64,000 bases of DNA from Methanohalophilus mahii DSM 5219 (lineage in GTDB: Archaea > Halobacteriota > Methanosarcinia > Methanosarcinales > Methanosarcinaceae), in assembly GCF_000025865.1 (NCBI RefSeq), contig NC_014002.1, forward strand, positions 372,001-436,000. The letters run 5' to 3'. A program made the translations under genes and the position numbers. A model generated the notes under the pieces. That model was not told the origin of the DNA. It saw only the letters and a program-made list of their open reading frames with translations, and made no database searches. The first letter of the stretch is position 1. Each line of letters opens with the position of its first letter. Below, piece by piece: positions 1 to 8,762 of the stretch.

Positions 1-69
1 CGTATTGGAGTTAGGGTTGCCGGGTTACAGGAAGTATCGTCTCAGACAACGCTTGCTTCTTATTTTTGA
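1..69 (+). CDS. dinB: DNA polymerase IV (DinB), C-terminal end only
   Basis: Only the last 22 codons are in the window, ending in TGA. The tail carries QTTLASYF at the extreme C terminus, which fits the PCNA-interacting (PIP) consensus QxxLxxFF. The residues before it (RIGVRVAGL) resemble the end of the little-finger domain of archaeal Y-family polymerases. DinB carries out translesion synthesis and is recruited by PCNA, whose gene lies at 35 kb here. The identification rests on a short tail, so another PIP-carrying protein is possible. The gene converges on the DUF151 gene with a 5-base gap. Confidence 0.6.
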   Translation, partial: RIGVRVAGLQEVSSQTTLASYF

Positions 70-74
70 GCCAT

Positions 75-533
75 TTAAAGAAGAGATTCGAATGATTTCG
101 CACCGTCCAGTTTTTCGGGACTTATTATGTCATTTTCCAGGATTTCATCTTTGATGTTGATTGGAACATCTGCTCGCAGGGCAAGGGCGATACAATCACT
201 GGGTCTTGCATCGAATTCCATTTTTACATCATTTTTGCTCAAAGTCAGACGGGCGTAAAAGACTCCTTCTGCCTTTTCGTCAATCAATACGTTTTCAACT
301 TTACCTTCCATTCTTGAGAGGATGGACATCAAAAGGTCATGGGTCATTGGGCGTGGTGTAGTTTCACTGTTTAATGCATTATTTATGGACAGGGCTTCCA
401 GATGCCCGATATAAATCGGCATTATTTTTCCGGCCGGACTTTCGAGGATGACAGTCGGTGCTATTCCCTCATCCATTTTCATCAGGTAAACTCCCTTAAC
501 ATTAACCTGGCAGGTTTCGTCTTCCTCTGGCAT
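75..533 (-). CDS. DUF151 / bifunctional nuclease-family protein
   Basis: This 152-residue protein matches the DUF151 (bifunctional nuclease, BFN) family along its length. Visible landmarks are the VILESPAGKIMPIYIG strand region near residues 28-43, a HDLLMSILSRM helix near 65-75 and the family's DARPSDCIALALR stretch near 108-120. Plant and bacterial relatives were reported to have nuclease activity, but archaeal members are uncharacterised. The gene lies 47 bases downstream of the M23-like gene on the same strand. The AT-rich gap could hold its own promoter. Family assignment is firm and function is not. Confidence 0.85.
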   Translation of the reverse strand: MPEEDETCQVNVKGVYLMKMDEGIAPTVILESPAGKIMPIYIGHLEALSINNALNSETTPRPMTHDLLMSILSRMEGKVENVLIDEKAEGVFYARLTLSKNDVKMEFDARPSDCIALALRADVPINIKDEILENDIISPEKLDGAKSFESLL

Positions 534-580
534 GCCTTTATCATGAAATTCAATAATATTAATATCTTATCAATTGATTT

Positions 581-1120
581 TTATTGATGTAAATAATGCA
601 GGGGATTCAAGAGGCCTGGAGGTTTTTTGGACCCGAACCAGTTACCTCCCAGATACAATTTATGATCTGTAACAGGGTATTCTTCCCAGATTTCAAAATG
701 CAGCATGGCAGGATTTTTTTCTTTGAGTGCCTGGATGTATCGTGGTGATGTGCTGTTTATCATCGCAGGGTTGAGTACCTGCCCGACTTCTCCAATCTGG
801 TCATATTTTTTGACCCTTGTACCTTTTTCCGGAATGGTCATGTCCATTTCCCCGTATTTATAATATGTCCCGGAGTTTCCCCGGATTATTAGATGGTAGG
901 TTTTATTCCAGTACTCTATCATTGAGGGTGAAGTCATGATTCCAATTTCTACAACTTCCCCTTCCTCTATGGCGAAAACCGGGGTTCCTTTTTCTGCATA
1001 TAGGTCAATGCCACAGTGATGGCGGTCTTTTCTGTCTTCCCAGAAACAACCCGCTTCACCATCAGCAGGTACATGTAACGGTACTGGAAGGGGGCATCTT
1101 TTTTCATTCCCTGTTTCCAT
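581..1120 (-). CDS. M23-like (lysostaphin-fold) metallopeptidase-family protein
   Basis: The start is placed at the ATG at 1120, preceded by a strong GGAGGAGGGG ribosome site; an upstream extension would only run inside the neighbouring gene. The 179-residue product has the M23 zinc motif HxxxD (H35-C-G-I-D39) and a late LHFEIW segment. In classical M23 enzymes the second motif is HxH; here the first His is Met (MLHFE), so one catalytic residue may be missing. No signal peptide is apparent. M23 enzymes cut peptidoglycan-type peptides, and the substrate in an archaeon without murein is unclear. The gene overlaps the end of the oxoprolinase gene by 17 bases, suggesting translational coupling. 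Confidence 0.75.
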   Translation of the reverse strand: METGNEKRCPLPVPLHVPADGEAGCFWEDRKDRHHCGIDLYAEKGTPVFAIEEGEVVEIGIMTSPSMIEYWNKTYHLIIRGNSGTYYKYGEMDMTIPEKGTRVKKYDQIGEVGQVLNPAMINSTSPRYIQALKEKNPAMLHFEIWEEYPVTDHKLYLGGNWFGSKKPPGLLNPLHYLHQ

Positions 1121-4100
1121 AGCCCCCTCCTCCGGGAGTTTTAATAATGAATGTATCTCCTTCTTCCACTTCGATTTCATCAGCTGCTGCGAGTTCAATA
1201 GTTTCCCCACTTTTCCTTTTTAGGAGGTTTTCGCCGGTGCTTGCATTTCCCCCGCCTGCCATTCCTTCTGGTGGGTATTTCCTGTGACTGGAAAGAATTG
1301 CTGCCTTCATTTTTTTGAGAAAATGTATCTTTCTGAGTACACCGTTGCCTCCCTGAAATTTTCCTTTTCCTCCGCTACCCCTCCGAATATTGAATTCTTC
1401 TATTCTCACAGGAAAACGTAATTCCATGATTTCAGGATCTGTTATCAGGGAATTTGTCATGTGTGTCTGCACCGCATCTTCTCCATCAAAACCATTGCCT
1501 GCTCCTGCCCCTCCACAGATGGTCTCATAATACTGGAATCTGTCATTGCCGAATGTAAAATTATTCATTGTTCCCTGGGACGGTGCAAGTGTACCGAGGG
1601 CTCCGTAGAGACAATCCACGATGTATTGGGAAGTTTCGACATTGCCGGCTACAACAGCTGCAGGATATGACGGATTAAGCATCGAATTTTCGGGAATGAT
1701 TATCGTAATAGGTCTGAGACAGCCCGAGTTAAGCGGAATGTCATCCTGCACAAGTGTCCTGAATACGTAAAGTACCGCAGCTTTGCAGACTGCAGACGGT
1801 GCATTGAAATTGCTTTTTGTTTGAGGCGAAGTGTGTGTAAAATCTATAATTGCTTTTGTGTTATCCCTGTCAATTCTTACCCGTACCGCAATTTTACTGT
1901 CATCATCCAGCCTGTACTCAAAGTTTCCGTCTTCTAAAACATCAATTACTTTTTCCACTGCCTTTTCGGCATTATCCTGTACGTGTTGCATGTATGCAGT
2001 AATGGTTTTCAGGGAATAGGTATCAACAAGTTTTCTGAGTTCTTCTATTCCTTTCTGGTTGGCAGCAATCTGTGCTTTGAGGTCTGCGATGTTCTGTTCG
2101 GGATTTCGAGGGGGATATGTTGCCTGGTTGAAAAGTTCAAGCAATTTTTCTTCCCGGAATTTTCCTTGCTCTGTAATTTTGAATTCTTCAATAAGGACTC
2201 CCTCTTCCTCTATCCTTGTGCTTAATGGTGGCATGGAACCCGGAGTGATCCCGCCGATATCCCCATGGTGGCCTCTGGATGCGACGTAAAATTGTGGTTT
2301 TCCATTGCTAATAAGCGGGGAAACTGCGGTAATATCAGGGAGATGGGTCCCTCCATGATAGGGGGAATTGATAATGTATGTATCACCTTCGCTGAAATCA
2401 TTTTCATGATTGCGGATCACCTCTTTTACTGCATCTTCCATTGAGCCCAAGTGTACCGGGATGTGGGGCGCATTTGCAACAAGATTACCGCTGCCATCAA
2501 AGATTGCGCATGAGAAATCCAGTCTTTCCTTAATATTTACCGAATGGGCTGCATTGCGTAACCTGTATCCCATCTGCTCGGCGACCGACATGAAACGGTT
2601 ATTGAATATCTCAAGCATGACGGGATCGACTTCAATACCAATATCCGCTCTGGGCTTTGTTATCCTTTTTTCCAGCAGCAAATGATTGTGTTCTGTCACG
2701 GAAGCCTGCCATTTACTTTCCAGTATAATAGTAGTTGTATTTTCCATGATTAGGGCAGGCCCTGTAATCCGATTGCCGGGTTTGAGAACATCTCTTGTGA
2801 ACAAAGGTATCCTGTGCCATCTCCCTTCCATGTAAACTTCCTTTGAAGACGCAGGGTTTGGGCTTTTATCTGTTAATAAATGGGTTTTTTCTGCAGGCGT
2901 CTTGCTCTTGCCGATAATTTCCACATAGGCAGAATCCACGACCAGTTTTCTATTTTCGCTAACAAAACCAAAACGTTCTGTATGCAGGCTGTGAAAAATT
3001 TTTATCATTTCGTCTATAGGTCCACATGGCACATCAAAAGTAGTTTCAGTACCTTCATATTTCAGGCGCACCCTTTCCACTTTTTCGATGTCAATATTCC
3101 TGTCACCTGTTGCAAGCATGCGTTCCATTCCTTTTTCAAAAAGGTTTTTTGTAACATCCGCCAGTTCCTTTTCAATTCCCTCTTCAAGATACTTTTCCAG
3201 AGCCTTCTCCTCGATCACCCGTCTGTCTGCAAGTCCCATCCCGTAAGCTGACAGTACTCCTGCAAAGGGATGAATCAGTATTTTTCCAATACCCAGAGAA
3301 TCAGCTACAAGACCCGCATGTTGGGCTCCCGCACCTCCGAAACAACAGAGAATATAATCTTCAAGATGATACCCTCGTTTCACCGAAATATGCTTGATGG
3401 CATTGGCCATATTTTCTACAGCCACCTTCAGGAAACCTTCGGCGACTTCCTCCGGATTCATGCTTTTGCCGGTTTGCAGCTTTATTTCTTCTGCAAGTTC
3501 ACGAAAATTTTCCACAACAATATTTCTGTCAAGGGGTAAGTCTGCATTCTCGCCGAAAATTTGGGGGAAATTCTGTGGGCTGATCTTGCCCAGCATCACG
3601 TTACAGTCAGTAACTGTAAGTGGACCACCTTTCCTGTAGCAGGCGGGTCCGGGGTCAGCACCTGCAGAATCGGGTCCTGTCTGGAACCTTCCATCTTCAA
3701 AATGCAGAATTGATCCACCGCCTGCGGCAACTGTATGTATGTTCAGCATGGGAGTGTGCAGATGTGTTCCCGAGATGGTGGATTCGAGGGTTCGTTCCAT
3801 TTCTCCCCTGTAATGGGCTACATCGGTGGATGTCCCTCCCATATCAAAACTGATTACGCGGTCAAACCCTGCCGTCCTGCAGACTTCTGCCGATCCTACG
3901 ATACCGCCTGCTGGTCCCGAGAGTATACTGTCTTTGCCCCGGAATCTGTCTCCATCTACAAGTCCGCCGCTGGATTGCATGAAGAAAAGATCAGTCGATT
4001 TTTTCTGGTCATTGAGTTTGTTGCGAACCAGATTTACATAATGTTCCAGCACCGGGGACAGGTATGCATCCACAACTGTTGTTTCTGCCCGGGCAACCAG

Positions 4101-4712
4101 CTTGCTTAACGGGCTTGTGCGATGAGAGAGGGATATATTGGTATATCCTGCATTATGTGCAATTTTTTCGATTTGTTCTTCGTGAGCATGATAGCGAAAT
4201 GAATGCATGAGGGCAACTGCGACAGAGCGGTACCCCTTATTGTAATATTCCATAAGTTTTTCTTTGATATCGTCACAGTCCAGAGGATTTACTATTGTTC
4301 CGTCTGAGCTGTACCTTTCCCTGGCTTCAATAACTTCTTCATAGAGAACTTTGGGTTTTTTGATATCAAGTGCAAATATAGAGGGGCGGTTCTGGTATCC
4401 GATTTTCAGGATGTCCCGGAATCCTTCCGTTATTACAAGAACTGTAGGCTCTCCCCTGCGCTCAAGCAGTGCATTCGTTCCTACAGTGGTTCCCATGCGG
4501 ATAGATGTAATTTTTTCTGCAGGAAGGGTTTCATCTTTTCTGAGATTCAGGACCTGTCGGATTCCTTCTATAGCAGCGTCTTCGTATTGTTCGGGATTGT
4601 CGGACAGGAGTTTGTGTGTCAGGAGCTTCCCTTCTGGTTTCAGGGCGACGATGTCGGTGAAGGTACCGCCCCTGTCGATCCAGAAGTCCCAGGAATTTGA
4701 ATTATTTTGCAT
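1104..4712 (-). CDS. Fused 5-oxoprolinase / hydantoinase (HyuA-HyuB)
   Basis: This 1202-residue protein fuses two subunits usually encoded separately in prokaryotes. Residues 11-23 hold the HyuA signature DRGGTFTDIVA, and a second actin-like phosphate loop DMGGTSTDVA lies near 290. The HyuB half begins near residue 690 and ends with a Gly-rich GGGGYGN tail. The family hydrolyses 5-oxoproline or hydantoins with ATP; members also include acetone-carboxylase-type subunits. The fused layout is like the eukaryotic 5-oxoprolinase. The ATG at 4712 is preferred over a TTG at 4736 because a TATA box at about 4742-4751 predicts transcription start near 4720. Substrate cannot be decided from sequence. 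Confidence 0.9.
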   Translation of the reverse strand: MQNNSNSWDFWIDRGGTFTDIVALKPEGKLLTHKLLSDNPEQYEDAAIEGIRQVLNLRKDETLPAEKITSIRMGTTVGTNALLERRGEPTVLVITEGFRDILKIGYQNRPSIFALDIKKPKVLYEEVIEARERYSSDGTIVNPLDCDDIKEKLMEYYNKGYRSVAVALMHSFRYHAHEEQIEKIAHNAGYTNISLSHRTSPLSKLVARAETTVVDAYLSPVLEHYVNLVRNKLNDQKKSTDLFFMQSSGGLVDGDRFRGKDSILSGPAGGIVGSAEVCRTAGFDRVISFDMGGTSTDVAHYRGEMERTLESTISGTHLHTPMLNIHTVAAGGGSILHFEDGRFQTGPDSAGADPGPACYRKGGPLTVTDCNVMLGKISPQNFPQIFGENADLPLDRNIVVENFRELAEEIKLQTGKSMNPEEVAEGFLKVAVENMANAIKHISVKRGYHLEDYILCCFGGAGAQHAGLVADSLGIGKILIHPFAGVLSAYGMGLADRRVIEEKALEKYLEEGIEKELADVTKNLFEKGMERMLATGDRNIDIEKVERVRLKYEGTETTFDVPCGPIDEMIKIFHSLHTERFGFVSENRKLVVDSAYVEIIGKSKTPAEKTHLLTDKSPNPASSKEVYMEGRWHRIPLFTRDVLKPGNRITGPALIMENTTTIILESKWQASVTEHNHLLLEKRITKPRADIGIEVDPVMLEIFNNRFMSVAEQMGYRLRNAAHSVNIKERLDFSCAIFDGSGNLVANAPHIPVHLGSMEDAVKEVIRNHENDFSEGDTYIINSPYHGGTHLPDITAVSPLISNGKPQFYVASRGHHGDIGGITPGSMPPLSTRIEEEGVLIEEFKITEQGKFREEKLLELFNQATYPPRNPEQNIADLKAQIAANQKGIEELRKLVDTYSLKTITAYMQHVQDNAEKAVEKVIDVLEDGNFEYRLDDDSKIAVRVRIDRDNTKAIIDFTHTSPQTKSNFNAPSAVCKAAVLYVFRTLVQDDIPLNSGCLRPITIIIPENSMLNPSYPAAVVAGNVETSQYIVDCLYGALGTLAPSQGTMNNFTFGNDRFQYYETICGGAGAGNGFDGEDAVQTHMTNSLITDPEIMELRFPVRIEEFNIRRGSGGKGKFQGGNGVLRKIHFLKKMKAAILSSHRKYPPEGMAGGGNASTGENLLKRKSGETIELAAADEIEVEEGDTFIIKTPGGGGYGNRE

Positions 4713-4738
4713 GTTTTCACAGCGATTATCCTGCAAAA

Positions 4739-4752
4739 TTGTTTATATCTGG
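4739..4752. promoter_or_regulatory. Shared TATA box between hyuAB and the PAP2 gene
   Basis: The sequence TTGTTTATATCTGG reads as a TATA box on both strands. On the minus strand it lies about 26 bases before a predicted start at 4720 for hyuAB. On the plus strand it lies about 25 bases before the ATG at 4770, predicting a leaderless mRNA for the PAP2 gene. This is inferred from spacing only. Confidence 0.45.
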
Positions 4753-4769
4753 CTTACAATCTTCTGTCA

Positions 4770-5264
4770 ATGCCATTTTAGGAGTTTGATTTACAATTAT
4801 TTCATTACATAAATTCCATTGAGGCTCTTGACTTTATCATGGTTCCCCTGACAATAGCGGGAAATCTGTTTATATGGTTGTTAATCGCTGCATTTCTATA
4901 TATATTTAAAGGTAAGTCCTATGCAGTCTATTACTTGTCACTTTTGTTAATAATATGGCTGGTTGTTTATGGGATGAAATCGTTATTCATGGTTCCCAGA
5001 CCAGAAACAGGACGTATCCTGGTGGAAGCAGCCGGTAATTCATTCCCCAGCGGCCACACAGCACTGGCTTTTGGAACTGCCACTTTTTTGCATCCAGTGT
5101 CAGGCAAATCAAGTTATATGTTCTGGATATTTGCCATGATGATGGGAATCAGCCGTATTACAGTAGGTGTACATTATCCTTCGGATGTTGTAGCAGGTGC
5201 AATAGCAGGTATTATTCTGGGTTATGCAGGTTTGCTTTTGTATCCTGCATTTGTAAAAAAGTAA
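4770..5264 (+). CDS. PAP2-family membrane phosphatase with in-frame amber codon at position 4
   Basis: The PAP2 phosphatase triad is complete. Counting from the internal ATG at 4839, it shows KxxxxxxRP (K47, R54-P55), PSGH (70-73) and SRxxxxxHxxxD (S105-R106, H112, D116), among about five hydrophobic segments. Relatives act on lipid pyrophosphates such as polyprenyl diphosphate. ATG 4839 gives only 141 residues. The same frame stays open upstream with PAP2-like residues (EFDLQLFHYINSIEALDF) back to a TAG at 4779-4781, and three codons before it is an ATG at 4770, correctly spaced from a TATA box. The product would be M-P-F-(amber)-E-F-D. The TAG may be decoded as pyrrolysine, or translation may begin at 4839 or at a non-standard codon. 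Confidence 0.8.
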
Positions 5265-5270
5265 ATCGGT

Positions 5271-6683
5271 TTAGAATTGATTAAGCCGGGTTTGCCTGCA
5301 CTGACATTTTTCCCCGGGAATTTCCAGAGGATATACTTCAGTCAGACATCCCATACACAGGTCCTCTTTGTCAATACCTATGGCTCTGACCAGTCCATCT
5401 ACACTGAGGTAGCCAAGGGAATCTGCGTGTATGGTATTACAGATATTCTCCACTTTGTTGTTGGACGCGATTAATTCATCACGGGTGGCCATATCAATCC
5501 CCATATAGCAGGGGGCAATTATAGCGGGGCTTCCAATTCTTGCATGTACTTCCCTGGCACCAGCATCCTTTATCATATTGATTATTCTTCGGGAAGTAGT
5601 TCCCCTTACAACACTGTCATCGATGAGTACTACCCTTTTTTCCTCTATGTTTTCTGCAATAGTGTTCATCTTGAGCCTGACAGCTGTTTCCCTCATTTCC
5701 TGGCCTGGAAGAATAAAGGTCCTGCCAATATAACGATTTTTCATCAAACCTTCCTGATACTGGATGCCCGATTCCCGTGTATATCCGACAGCAGAAGTTA
5801 TGCCCGAATCAGGTACCGGGGAAATAATATCCGCTTCAACAGGATGTTCTTTTGCAAGTTCCCTTCCAATACGTTCCCTTACTTTGTAGACAAGCTGGCC
5901 ATCAATTACAGAGTCAGGTCTTGCAAAATAGATGTATTCAAAAACACAATGTGCTGCATGTGTGGTATTGTATACCTGATGACTTTCTACTTCACCATCT
6001 TTTAATACAACGACTTCTCCGGGTCTTACGTCCCGGATAAGCTTGCCGTTTAATGTATCAATGGCAACACTTTCGGATGCCACTACCAGCCCAAGGTCAG
6101 TTTTTCCTATGCAGAGAGGTTTGATTCCAAGCGGGTCTCTTGCGGCGATCAGGAGGTCATCGATCATTATGGCCAAAGAATATGACCCTTCAAGCCTGTT
6201 CATCACATTTTTGATTGAATCTACAGGTCCGTGTTTTAGCAGTTCCTTGACCAGAAGGTGGGCAATAACTTCGGTGTCAGAATCGGTAATAAAAATCCTG
6301 CCTTCAGATTCCAGTTCGTCCCGCAGGTCATGGCCGTTTACCAGGTTTCCATTATGGGCAATAGCTATAGTACCACTTTTGTAATTCACAATAAGGGGCT
6401 GGCAATTTTCTATGCGCGAGTGGCCCGTTGTGGAGTAACGTACATGGCCAATACCTACATGACCTATCAGTTTAGCAATGTCTTCCCTTGCATAAACTTC
6501 CGGGACAAGTCCCATTCCTTTCATTGAATGGGTAGTACCGCCATTGTAAACAGTAATGCCGGTGGATTCCTGACCTCTGTGCTGTAGTGCATAGAGAGAA
6601 TAGTAAATCTGAAGTGCGGCGGTTTTTGATTGGGATTTTGTATCGTCAAGCAAAACCCCCACAACACCGCATTCTTCCTTCAT
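5271..6683 (-). CDS. purF: Amidophosphoribosyltransferase (glutamine PRPP amidotransferase)
   Basis: PurF makes phosphoribosylamine from PRPP and glutamine, the first committed step of purine synthesis. The protein (470 residues from ATG 6683) begins MKEECGVVG; the Cys at position 5 becomes the N-terminal nucleophile after propeptide removal. The PRPP loop is VVLIDDSVVRGTTS, near residue 360. Cysteines in HCVFEYIYF and LCMGC fit the [4Fe-4S]-containing Bacillus-type enzyme. ATG 6683 is chosen because GAGGTG sits just ahead of it; a GTG two codons earlier is the alternative. It is the last gene of an lsm-rpl37e-purF set. Confidence 0.95.
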   Translation of the reverse strand: MKEECGVVGVLLDDTKSQSKTAALQIYYSLYALQHRGQESTGITVYNGGTTHSMKGMGLVPEVYAREDIAKLIGHVGIGHVRYSTTGHSRIENCQPLIVNYKSGTIAIAHNGNLVNGHDLRDELESEGRIFITDSDTEVIAHLLVKELLKHGPVDSIKNVMNRLEGSYSLAIMIDDLLIAARDPLGIKPLCIGKTDLGLVVASESVAIDTLNGKLIRDVRPGEVVVLKDGEVESHQVYNTTHAAHCVFEYIYFARPDSVIDGQLVYKVRERIGRELAKEHPVEADIISPVPDSGITSAVGYTRESGIQYQEGLMKNRYIGRTFILPGQEMRETAVRLKMNTIAENIEEKRVVLIDDSVVRGTTSRRIINMIKDAGAREVHARIGSPAIIAPCYMGIDMATRDELIASNNKVENICNTIHADSLGYLSVDGLVRAIGIDKEDLCMGCLTEVYPLEIPGEKCQCRQTRLNQF

Positions 6684-6711
6684 TTGCACCTCAGCAAAGG
6701 AATAAGAGTAA

Positions 6712-6882
6712 TCAGTATTTGCACTTGCGCTGCCACTTGTAACTTCTCATACGTGAGGTCTTACCAAATCCGCAGGATGTGCACTGCTTGGTATGGATGT
6801 TAAGAGATACGCTACCGCAACGTCTGCATTTAGCATGTGTACGTTTCTGTCTTTTTCCTCTTGAGGGAGTACCTTTTGACAT
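6712..6882 (-). CDS. rpl37e: 50S ribosomal protein L37e
   Basis: This 56-codon gene encodes a Lys/Arg-rich zinc-ribbon protein beginning [19 protein letters not shown]. The cysteines form two CxxC knuckles (C19/C22 and C34/C37), as in L37e of archaea and eukaryotes, where the protein binds 23S rRNA in the large subunit. The ribosome site AGGTGAT lies upstream of the ATG. It sits 79 bases after lsm on the same strand, the usual archaeal lsm-rpl37e pairing, and 28 bases before purF. Confidence 0.97.
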   Translation of the reverse strand: MSKGTPSRGKRQKRTHAKCRRCGSVSLNIHTKQCTSCGFGKTSRMRSYKWQRKCKY

Positions 6883-6961
6883 TATTTATCACCTTGTAAT
6901 ATGGATGGTAGTAATCAGTATTCTGAAGGGTATCATTGATTGCCCTGATTATTCTTATATG

Positions 6962-7231
<270 letters not shown>

Positions 7232-7281
7232 TTAATTGGGTGTTTGCATGTAATAATGTAAACCTCACATGTTGCAAATAC

Positions 7282-7290
7282 TATATATAA
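7282..7290 (+). promoter_or_regulatory. TATA box for thiDN
   Basis: TATATATAA lies about 55 bases before the thiDN start, predicting transcription from about 7312 and a leader near 30 bases with AGGTG before the ATG. The leader is too short for a TPP riboswitch. Confidence 0.5.
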
Positions 7291-7344
7291 AGCTATCGCA
7301 GATATTCTGCATCAGTCAAAGAAATTATCATCAGGTGAAATTAT

Positions 7345-8673
7345 ATGAGCAATACAAAAGTGGCCCTTACGATAGCAGGTTCGGATTCCGGCGGAGGTGC
7401 CGGTATAGAAGCAGACATTCGCACTTTTTCAGCATTGGGAATGCATCCCACATGTGCTGTCACATGCATCACCTCCCAGAATACAATGGGACTGCAGGAT
7501 TCAATGGAGGTTCCTATATCCCATATATCCTCCCAGATTGATGCGGTATGTACGGATATGGACGTAAAATGGGCAAAAACAGGAATGCTTTCTTCTCCTG
7601 AAATCATTGCTGCGGTTGCATCAGAGGTTAAGAAGCACCGTCTTAAACTTGTTGTGGATCCGGTAATGACTGCCGAGGCAGGAGGTACTTTGCTTGCTGA
7701 ATCTGCTCTTAGTACCCTGAAAGAAACATTATTGCCTCTGGCTTTCGTTGTAACACCCAATATATATGAGGCAAAAGCCCTGTCAGGAGTTACGATAAAC
7801 ACCTGGGAAGATGGGCAAAAAGCAGCTCGCAGGATAGCAAAATTCGGTGTGGATAATGTAATAATTACAGGAGGTCATTTTGATGCTTCGGATCTTGTCT
7901 ATGAATCCCACAATGACACATTTACAACAATATCAAGTCGATTTGTTAAAGGAGGAACTCATGGCTCAGGCTGTACCTATTCGGCGGCTCTGCTTGTTTA
8001 TCTCTCAAATGGATTGAGAGTTCCCGAAGCTTCAAGGTGTGCCAAAAGGTTTGTAGAAAATGCCATTTCCAGAAGTACCGATGTTGGAATGGGTGTATCC
8101 CCTGTAGACTCACTTGCTTTTCTGCGTAATTCAGCTGCAAAATATCATACCCTTGTGAATACTACTGATGCACTTGATACCTTGATTTCGGAAAAGACAT
8201 TTTCAAAACTTATCCCTGAGGTAGGGTGCAATATTGCCATGGCAACCCCTGAGGCTGAAACAATATCCGATGTAGCCGGTGTACACGGTCGTATAACCCG
8301 TTCAAAAGGCAGGCCTGTGGCATCAGGGTGTGTTGGGTTCGGTGCCAGTAAACACGTCGGGAGTGTGGTACTTGCTGCTATCCATTCCAATCCTGAAATC
8401 AGGGCATGTCTGAATGTTAAGTACAGCAAGGAGGTACTTGCTGCCTGTAGTCAGATGGGTTTTGGTATTGCTTCTTTTGAACGCAAGGACGAACCTTCCC
8501 ATGTGAGTACAATGGATTGGGGCACGGCTTATGCAATAGGAAAATATGGTAAGGTTCCGGAAGTCATATATGATGAAGGCGATGTCGGGAAAGAACCCAT
8601 GATAAGACTGCTTGGCAGGAATGCTACAGATGTGGTGGAGATGGCCCTGAAAATAGTCGAAAGAATTAACTGA
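7345..8673 (+). CDS. thiDN: Bifunctional HMP(-P) kinase / thiamine-phosphate synthase ThiDN
   Basis: The 442-residue protein joins ThiD (about residues 5-250) to ThiN (about 265-435). ThiD begins AGSDSGGGAGIEADIRTF, the substrate-binding signature of HMP-P kinase, and has a GTHGSGCTYS nucleotide loop near 205-214. The C-terminal ThiN module replaces ThiE in many archaea and condenses HMP-PP with thiazole phosphate. Both steps lead to thiamine phosphate. The ribosome site AGGTG is 7 bases before the ATG. The gene stands alone, divergent from lsm. Confidence 0.95.
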   Translation: MSNTKVALTIAGSDSGGGAGIEADIRTFSALGMHPTCAVTCITSQNTMGLQDSMEVPISHISSQIDAVCTDMDVKWAKTGMLSSPEIIAAVASEVKKHRLKLVVDPVMTAEAGGTLLAESALSTLKETLLPLAFVVTPNIYEAKALSGVTINTWEDGQKAARRIAKFGVDNVIITGGHFDASDLVYESHNDTFTTISSRFVKGGTHGSGCTYSAALLVYLSNGLRVPEASRCAKRFVENAISRSTDVGMGVSPVDSLAFLRNSAAKYHTLVNTTDALDTLISEKTFSKLIPEVGCNIAMATPEAETISDVAGVHGRITRSKGRPVASGCVGFGASKHVGSVVLAAIHSNPEIRACLNVKYSKEVLAACSQMGFGIASFERKDEPSHVSTMDWGTAYAIGKYGKVPEVIYDEGDVGKEPMIRLLGRNATDVVEMALKIVERIN

Positions 8674-8762
8674 TCGGTTTTGGGTATAGGTATAAGTAAG
8701 TACAGACTTTATACCTTATACTGGTTATTTCCAATATTAAAGGGGGATATTGTATCGCAGTA

